Part shown: positions 57,101 through 64,000 of the stretch, piece after piece
Layout: every line of letters begins with the position of its first letter
Position numbering within the stretch: the first letter of the stretch is position 1
Assembly: GCA_015680905.1 (NCBI GenBank)
Contig: CM027380.1
Span: forward strand, 48,768,001-48,832,000
Origin: Coptis chinensis
Lineage: Eukaryota > Streptophyta > Magnoliopsida > Ranunculales > Ranunculaceae
Reading direction: 5' to 3'
DNA: 64,000 nt
Position numbers and translations under genes: made by a program
Notes under the pieces: generated by a model
Seen by the model: only the letters and a program-made list of their open reading frames with translations
What the model was told of the DNA's origin: nothing
Database searches by the model: none

Positions 57101-58913
57101 AGATAAGGTAAGTTTTTAATTCCATTTAGTGTTTGCTTATGTCCCAAGCAATTTGATTCTTGTTAACCCCATAATAGGTGGAACTCTTATAGAGTTGCGT
57201 CAGTTTTTTATTTCTTATATTAGTACGTTCTAACCTTGTTTTGCAGATGTTCCTGAATTTCACGCGCTTCAATGGTATTTTTCCTACCCTCTTTATTTAA
57301 ATGCTTTGAGGACAAAACATGATTCTTGTTTGGGGGGGGGCATAGAAACACGTGTAATTAAGGCATCTGTTAGGATATAGATATGTATAATATGCACTTG
57401 TTTTCTAGTTAAAATTTCATAAATTCAAAAATATAAATAAATAAGTCGTGCTATACACTTAGGAATATTGGTATTGTTTTCCTTCTCTATGCTCTTAATA
57501 ATCTAGAAGTCTCATGTAGCTTTTGCATTAGAATAATTTTTAGAAACTTAGGTTAATATGTAGGTAATAATCTTTGCATCTATCTAATAATATATTACAT
57601 GAGTATCTATGATTGTTAGCAGTAAGTTTCTGAAATCTAGGCTAGAGTACTTATTCTACAAATCCCGTGAGAATATAGCCTAAAGCCTTATAAGAGTGAA
57701 ACATTTGAGAAATGACACAACGGAGAAGTAAAATCCAGATAGAGAAATCACACGTCCACTTGTTTGATCACTAAACCATATCCTAAGCGAGAATTTAGGC
57801 CCTCTTTGGATCGATATAGCCAGAAATTCAAACCTATGAATTATTTTCCGCTAGTCGCTCCTCTGAGCCTTTCTTTAGTCTTTCATAAACCACAAATCTT
57901 TTACCCTGTTACAAAAACAAAACAAAAAAAAATAATAAAATAAAATAAAAAAAAATCACCCTACCCAATTTAGAATAAGTCTGCTAATAGAATGAGGAAG
58001 AAAGAAGAAGAGAAAAACCTGTGTAAACAAAAATTAGTTAGTTGGTTCAGAAATTAAAGAAAAGAAGTTTCCATCCAAAGAAAAGAAAAAGAAAAATAGA
58101 AATAAAATAAAAACTCAAAAAAATAGAATAAAAGGAGTCAAAAGCCAAAAAAAAAATATATATATATGGCTAAGGATGGAAACAAAGTGTAGAAGCAAAA
58201 GTAAATAACAAGGTTTTCTCTAGTTACATAATATGAAGACTCTTTTATCTCAGACTTGTCCTTTTTGAATATCCATTTCCTTCCTTTTAAACCATCTCCT
58301 AATCCCTGAAACACCTAATAAAGACCTCTAGCTCAATTAGGAATAGGTTAGTGTGATAGTAAGTGGCAGATGTGTTTGATCGACTCCGGCTTCCTTGTGT
58401 GTCATTGAGATTGTAAGGTAAAGTGTGCCCACACAAGACTAGAGTAAATGAAACTTGAGTGGAAAAATCAGAGTGTTGTATCTTGACTATTATTGTGAGA
58501 ACCTACTTAAGGACGCTATTCCGAGTTTAAGAAACGGACCTGCTATTGTATTTCATAGTATTACTCATTGTATATATGTTTATTGTAGAGGATTGATTAT
58601 TATGCATATATTAGCTTAGGTTTCGACTTGATTACTCTATATGCATTGCTAGTGAGAGGTATAATTAATTTAGAGCATGAATAAGGAACAATAGTTTTAT
58701 TTCTTAGTCGTTGTAGTATAGATGAAGTTTGTGAGTACCTTTACTGGAAAACTTTTACGAGGCTATAACTCGTCCATTAGGGAATTCCTAGTGGCTTAAG
58801 GCCTTGTTGCATATAGTCAATGCAATCGCACTCAGCGAAACGAGAGTAGTTAGAACTCCATTTTTGGTCACTTATTCTAATTTCTCATCTTTGCCTGAGG
58901 ACAAGCAAAATGC
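57101..58913 (+). other. Non-coding 3' region of element F
   Basis: Conserved with A, B and E. Polypurine-like motif iii (TGTTTGGGGGGGGGC, 57328-57341) and a purine-rich tract (about 57985-58170). No supported ORF. Confidence 0.65.
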
Positions 58914-58928
58914 TGTTTGGGGGTGGTT
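58914..58928 (+). other. Polypurine tract (motif iv) of element F
   Basis: TGTTTGGGGGTGGTT directly before the 3' LTR. Confidence 0.88.
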
Positions 58929-60403
58929 TGATAAGAGCCCAAAACTGTAGTTTTAACCCTGTAACAGTCATACTATTAGACCAATTATGTGAGTAATAAT
59001 TAAGAGTTAACACCGATTCGTGTTTTATGCATTTAGGGCTTCAAAGTCCATTATGTGAGAAATGTGCCACTTTAGCGAGATAAAGGAGCAAAGGTCGGTT
59101 ACTAAGGAGTTCCGTGATTAAAGGTCAAGATTCAAGAAGATAAAGCCTTTCTAAAGCCCGGTCAAAAGCTGAAAAAAGTCGACGCTGGCGTAAAACAAAG
59201 ACACAAGTCACCAGAACCTCCGAAGGCCGTATCTTTGGACTCAGACCTCGGAATGGGGCCTACCTTATGTCAAAACGACCGGCTCGGAAAGTGCTTTCCA
59301 ATGGTCGAAGCCTTGACCCAATCAGAGGAGCAGAAGTGGACAAAAAGTCTGTTGAAGCCAACTGCAGCTAAAGAGACCTTTTTGGACTGAAAGAATTGGG
59401 TTTTGGGCCTGATTCTCTAGCCCAAAACATGGATCCAAGCCCATGCACGATTTTTGGATCTGAATGTATAAAAACCAAAGCTTCATTCTTTATTAAAGGT
59501 AGCTAGTTAGACCTAAAACAATATAGATAATTCTAGATCTAGTTTAATTAATTAAATTAAGTTTTAGTTCCATTTTCAATTCTTGTTTTACATTAAGTCT
59601 TTGAATCATTGTTCTTGATTGATTAGATAAATAAAATAGTTATTCTTGTCAATTTTGATTTTTGTCATTTACAATTTATTAGATCTAATTTCAATTCTTG
59701 TTATCATTCAATTCTTAGTTATTAATTAGATTTCGATTATTGTTTAGTTAAATTTCATAAAGTTAGAATCTTTGTAATATGTTGTATTCAATTTCAATGG
59801 GAAATGATGGTTTGATGAATCAAGGCTAAAACCTCCATTAGAGGGGTTGATGAAGCCTTGATAAAAACTTAGTTGTATAGTGTAGAAGCGTTGTAGAGTC
59901 TATTCCATTCTAGAAGGTGGGTGTTTTAGCCATGAGAATGGGTGGACAACCTCACATGCTAGTTATAATTGGTAGAAATGCCATGTTAATTAGGGATTAG
60001 AACGAGCAATTCTTACCGTAAGAACGTAGGAATTGGATTACAACAGTCTATTCTAGGTGATTAAGTTGGATTCGAGGTGGATTCAATTTCCCTCTAATTC
60101 TTTATCTAGATTCAAGAACATTAGTATTTCCATATATTTCGTAGTGACATTCAACATATTGCTTTTCATATTGCATTGTAGTATAATTCCCCTTCGTAAA
60201 ACTCTCATTAGACTTAAGACCGACTAATTAGACTAGAGAACTAGGAGTGGAACGAATTTGTTACTCCACTCTATTTCGATAGATTCGAGAGTAGAAACTT
60301 TGATAAGCAATCTAGCATCGTAAGATAGTTTGTAGTTTTACTTTCGTATAGAGATTCATCGCTTTATTTCGTAGGTAAAACTAATCAATTTTATGTTTTA
60401 TCA
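58929..60403 (+). repeat. 3' LTR of element F
   Basis: TGATAAGAGCCC at 58929 to TTTTATCA at 60403, then the AGCTA target duplication. TATA box at about 59463-59474. Confidence 0.92.
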
Positions 60404-60408
60404 AGCTA

Positions 60409-60904
60409 TAATGAGCTACGTTGTGCAACCTCAAGAATTAGAAATTGGATGATTGCTGTTTTTATTTTCAAGCCTAAAGCTATTGGTTTGATTTTTGAGT
60501 CTGCACTTTCTCTGTTTCTATTTTGGATTTAGAAATTTTCTTTTTCCATCATCCTGCCTTAACAATTTGGGCAACTTGTGGAACTTAGATTAAGAAACTA
60601 GTCCTCTATAAATACAAGGTTAGCTATAATATTTTCACTTTCATCTCTAAACTTCTCACTTTCACCTCTAAGTTTCATAACACAGCCAACACTCGGAGCA
60701 CGCCAGCGCCTTCTTTGGTCTATACTCAGAGCGTGCATGCACTCAACAACCTGAAACACAGAGTCAGACTTGAGCGCACCCGCGCCAATCCAAAGGTAAT
60801 TCTGAATGCGCCCGCGCCCTTACCTTAACAAACCCTCCAGTTTTTTATTTTTTCTACGGTGTTTCGAGGATACTTTTGGGAGTTCAGGAGTGTGTTTGGT
60901 TGCT
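60409..60904 (+). other. ORF4 promoter and leader region, element E
   Basis: Continuation of E to the right of F. Contains the TATA box at 60604, a repeated CTTTCA(C/T)CTCTAA phrase (about 60636-60675) and GC-rich motifs (CGGAGCACGCCAGCGCC, TGAGCGCACCCGCGCC, GCGCCCGCGCCC; about 60690-60830). Confidence 0.55.
60604..60615 (+). promoter_or_regulatory. Candidate internal TATA box upstream of ORF4 (element E)
   Basis: CTCTATAAATAC is a strong plant TATA box, 290-300 bp before the ORF4 ATG at 60905, at the position equivalent to 22911 in B and 5203 in A. Confidence 0.6.
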
Positions 60905-61813
60905 ATGAAATCACCTAGAATCATTCCGGAGTAGTCCTTTGGAGATTTGTTTGCGAGTGACACCTATGGGTTTTAGTTCCGTGACTTGATTATACAGGCA
61001 GGATGGCAGACTCTAATGGTAGGTTTTGATGAACTATATTCTCCTACACTTACAGCTTACTTCTATGATCATTGTAAGTTCTTTTATCGACTGGATGGAG
61101 AACAAGTGTTCTCTGTCACCATTGCTGATGAAACAATGAACTTAACCAAGTTCTTGTTGGCCTTTGCTATTGGACTTTCTATGCCTACTAAAATCCAAAA
61201 CTCATGGGGTTATCTAGTTGATAATATGTATATCTATAACTATGAGTTTTTGCATGAGACCTATGGGGCAGGGATTTTTCATGTCGAGGACCAAGGGCAA
61301 TATAATGTAGCCTTTGGTAGCTTGTCCCTTAACGTGGGCACTGTTATGTTCTTTATCATGCTAAATATCTTAGGGGAATGGCGTTTTTCTTCTGCAAATG
61401 ATGCCACACGTGAAATTTTCATTGCTCTAGCTGAGGGGCGTGACTTTTCCCCAGACCTTAGTGTCCAGTTTAGCACGAGCCCATCGAATGAGGCATAAGT
61501 ACCTTCTTATGCCTGTCTTGGTTTGCCACATAATGCTATGTTTCTTTCCTGATTTATGTGCCCGTTTCACGGATTGGGTTGGGGTTGACATTATGAGACC
61601 CACCAATTGCAGTATATGCTCATTCTGTGCAATTACTTGGCCGGGGTGGAGGCTACAACCTAATTGGGTTGCCCCTAACAACCCATCCGACCAAGTGGCA
61701 CTTAACATGTTAGGCAAGGTAGATGATAAATAGCGTAAACCTAGCAAATTGTCATGGCGTGGCAGGATGCAAAGGAGCGTCACTTCTTCATAGAAGAGGA
61801 GGGCAACACTTAA
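60905..61813 (+). pseudogene. ORF4 of element E, best preserved copy
   Basis: The ATG at 60905 begins MKSPRIIPE, with two early in-frame TAGs. From about 60968 the frame is open for some 175 codons: LTAYFYDHCKFFYRLDGEQV, ADETMNLTKFLLAFAIGLSM, WGYLVDNMYIYNYEFLHETY, FHVEDQGQYNVAFG and FIMLNILGEWRFSSANDATR. A frameshift near 61480 leads to the second half (LARAHRMRHKYLLMPVLVCH, TDWVGVDIMRPTNC, TWPGWRLQPNWVAP) and an acidic end near 61811. Homologous to ORF4 of A and B. Function unknown; it is mostly globular-looking, with hydrophobic stretches but no clear signal peptide. Confidence 0.75.
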
Positions 61814-63494
61814 ATGAGGGATATGAAGTAAGTTTGACTTTTTGTTAGTGTCTGCTTATGTCACAAGCAATTTAATTTTTGTTATTCCCATAATGAGTGA
61901 AACTCATTTAGAGTTGCGACTATTTTTATTTTATCTATATTAGTATGTTCTGAATTTGTTTTGTAGGTGTTCTTAACTTTTCACGCATTTTCATGGTATT
62001 CCATATCCTTCTTATTTCAATACTTTGAGGACAAAGCATGCTTTTGTTTGGGGGTGACATAGAAACACACATAATTTAAGGCACCTATTAGGATATATAT
62101 ATGTATAATATGCACTTGTTTTCTAGTAAAAAAATAAATAATAAGTATCTATACTATGCAATTAAGAATATTGGTATTGTTTCTTTCTCCATGATGATAT
62201 TAATCTAGAAGTTTCATGTTAGCTCTTAAATTAGAATATTTTTTAGAAATTTAGGTTAATATGTAGGTAATAATCATCGCATCTTTCCATAAATATATTG
62301 CATGAGCATCTATGTTTGTATTGGCAGTAAGTTTCTGAAATCTTGGCTAGAGTACTTATTCTACAAGTCCTGTGAGAATATAGCTTAAAAGCCTTATGAG
62401 TGAAATATTTGAGAAATGACATAAGGGAGAAGTAAATTCCGAATAGAGAAATCACACATCCACTTGCTTGATCATTATACCATATCCTAAGAGAGAATTT
62501 AGGCCCTTTTTGGATCGATATAGCCAGAAATTCAAACCTATATGAAATTATTTTACGCAAGTCACCCCTCTAAGCCCTTCTTTAGCCTTTCATAAAACGC
62601 AAATCCTTTATCCATTTACAAAAAAAATAAAAATAAAATCAGCCTACTACCCATTTTTAAATGAGTCTGAGAACAGTGATGAAAAGAAGAAAAGAAAAGA
62701 GAAATACCTGTGGATCACTAAGAATTTGTTAGTTTCTTCAAATAAGAAAAGAAAAGAAAGTTTTCATCCAAAGAAAAAAAAATAATAAATAAAATAAAAA
62801 GTTAGAACTCCAAAAACAAAATCAAATGAGTCAAAAGCCAAAAGAAAAAGGAAAAAATGGCTAAGGATGGAAACAAAGTGTAGAAGCAAGGTAAAACAAG
62901 GTTGTCTCTAGTTACATATTTGGAATACTCTATTATCTCAGACTTGTCCTTTTTGAATATCCATTTCCTTCATTCTTAAACCATCACCTAATCCCCACAA
63001 TACCTAATAAAGACCTCTAGCTCAATTAAGAATAGGTTAGTGTGATAGTAAGTGGCAGTTGTCTTTGATCCACTTTGGTTTCCTTGTATGTCATTGAGAT
63101 TGTAAGGTAAAGTGTGCCCACTGCACACTAGAGTGAACGAAACTTGAGTGGAAAAATCAGAGTGTTTTTGTCTTGACATATATGTGAGGACCTACTTAAG
63201 GACGTTATTCCAAAGTTTCAGAAATGGACCTGTTATTGCATTTCATAGCATAGTTCATTATATACATGTTTATCCATAGATGATTGATTATTATGCACGT
63301 ATTAGCTTAGATTTCGAATTGATTATTCTGTATTAATTGCTAGTGAGATGTATAGATATCTGAGAATAAATAAGGAAACAGTAATTTTTATTTCTTAGTC
63401 GTTGTGGTATAGATGAAGTTTGTGAGTACCTTCTCTGGAAAACTTTCACGAGGCTATAACTCGTCCATTAGGGAATTCCTAGTGGTTTAAGGCC
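61814..63494 (+). other. Non-coding 3' region of element E, truncated
   Basis: Follows the same order as 24155-25949 in B: polypurine-like motif iii (TTTTGTTTGGGGGTGACA, 62042-62059), purine-rich tract (about 62690-62860), then AGTGGTTTAAGGCC, where similarity stops at about 63494. The polypurine tract and 3' LTR of E are not in the window. Confidence 0.7.
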
Positions 63495-63778
63495 TACTGG
63501 GGGCTCTCTCTTTGCCCCCATGTGTGATTTGTGCCTCTCATCTGCGAAGGGCTTGTCCCACTCCGCGGGCTCTTGTAGGCCGTGAATCCTGTTAGGATAG
63601 CCAATCCTGCCCTAGATTTGCTTTGGACCTCTCGTCCGCGAAGGGCTACTCCCCCCGCTGCCTCTCTCTTTGAGTGGCTTTATAGCCTGCTGGGGACTTT
63701 CTCTTTGCCCCTATGAGTGATTTGGGCCTCTCATTCATGAAGGGCTCGTCCCACTCCGCGGGCTCTAGTAGGCCATGA
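63495..63778 (+). repeat. GC-rich direct repeats of unknown origin
   Basis: Two copies of a ~93 bp unit (about 63493-63585 and 63686-63778), sharing CCCACTCCGCGGGCTCT and TAGGCC(A/G)TGA, spaced about 193 bp apart. A partial copy lies between them (CTCGTCCGCGAAGGGCTACT). The composition is far more GC-rich than its surroundings. Not recognised. Confidence 0.6.
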
Positions 63779-64000
63779 TGATAGGGTTATATACTAAAAG
63801 CATTAATTTTGTATTAACTCTTATTCTTTATATTTTGAATGAGAATCATATAGGCAAATGTTATGCATATTATATATGCTATTAGTTATATGCATGCGTC
63901 TAATACTTTATGTTGTAGATGATATGGTGTGTGGTGACACACAGAAGATCATATCATCAGTACCTTATAAAGTATAAGTAAACGTTCATAACCTAGATGG
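63779..64000 (+). repeat. Start of LTR-like repeat, plus strand
   Basis: Starts TGATAGGGTTATATACTAAA and matches the reverse complement of 37650-37871 with about ten differences in 222 bp. It continues beyond the window. Confidence 0.65.

Larger units (their letters stand above)
51243..60403 (+). mobile_element. Element F: complete-ended pol-less Athila-type retrotransposon
   Basis: 9161 bp with two LTRs of nearly equal length (1476 and 1475 bp), PBS, leader, gag, protease, replacement tail, post-pol block, a small ORF4 remnant, the non-coding 3' region and a polypurine tract. It is flanked by the perfect 5 bp duplication AGCTA (51238-51242 and 60404-60408), so it is a genuine insertion, here into element E. 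RT, RNase H, integrase, ORF3 and nearly all of ORF4 are absent. Its mobilisation must have depended on proteins from another element. Confidence 0.92.
38652..63494 (+). mobile_element. Element E: Athila-type element, host of LINE and F insertions
   Basis: Pieces in order: 5' LTR (38652-39982), RT-RNase H (40141-41740), integrase split by a LINE (41741-41954 and 47848-48866), post-pol block, ORF3 (49792-50933), spacer split by element F (at 51242/60404), ORF4 (60905-61813) and non-coding 3' region, cut at about 63494 before its polypurine tract and 3' LTR. gag, protease and PBS are missing. Removing the LINE and F restores the continuous module order seen in B. The LTR is more diverged than those of A, C and F, so E is probably older. 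Confidence 0.8.

Noticed and set aside
1..64000. CRISPR arrays, bacterial operons, rRNA genes, tandem satellite arrays
   Set aside because: None seen. The spaced repeats are LTRs, leader motifs and module-border motifs of one retrotransposon family.

Overview
This window is plant nuclear DNA made almost entirely of nested, decayed transposable elements, as expected for pericentromeric or other heterochromatin of an angiosperm (probably a eudicot; the species cannot be read from the sequence). I found no intact host gene. The main component is one family of long Ty3/gypsy retrotransposons of the Athila lineage. Its hallmarks are 1.3-1.5 kb LTRs starting TGATAAGAGCCC and ending TTATCA, a primer-binding site TGGCGCCGCTGCC that matches the 3' end of tRNA-Asp, a DLGAS-type protease, an FMDD reverse transcriptase and a D,D,E integrase. 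Two extra ORFs, called ORF3 and ORF4 here, lie between pol and the 3' LTR.

Layout. 1-715: LTR remnant of a minus-strand copy (H). 716-13171: element A (minus), with both LTRs, gag-protease, ORF3 and ORF4 but no RT or integrase. 13172-25962: element B (plus), carrying every coding module in broken form, with a 5' LTR truncated past its TATA box. 25963-30401: element C (plus), a rearranged gag-protease derivative that shares its first LTR with the 3' end of B. 30402-31079: 5' end of a minus-strand copy (D), cut by a CACTA terminus at 31080. 31080 to about 36400: CACTA-associated DNA holding exon pieces of the DNA polymerase epsilon catalytic subunit and of an unidentified gene. About 36450-37871: minus-strand LTR-like repeat. 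38652-63494: element E (plus), lacking gag-protease. It is interrupted by a 5.9 kb L1-type LINE (41955-47842, minus) in its integrase and by a 9.2 kb element F (51243-60403, plus, target duplication AGCTA) between its ORF3 and ORF4. 63495-63778: short GC-rich direct repeats. 63779-64000: start of a second copy of the LTR-like repeat seen at 37650-37871.

The family divides into a pol-bearing form (B, E) and a pol-less form (A, C, F). In the pol-less form the whole RT-RNase H-integrase segment is replaced by a conserved C-terminal domain fused to protease. Every module (pol or its replacement, ORF3, ORF4, 3' end) is followed by the same polypurine-like motif TTTGGGGGTGG, so up to four copies occur per element. 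ORF4 has its own conserved TATA box, followed by a GC-rich leader resembling the gag leader, which suggests an internal promoter. ORF3 and ORF4 look distantly related to each other. These points were read by eye and are the parts most worth a second look.

Nearly all coding regions carry stops and frameshifts, many explained by C-to-T change (CAG to TAG, CGA to TGA, CAA to TAA), which fits methylated, silenced DNA. Domain assignments come from motif recognition; no database search was run.
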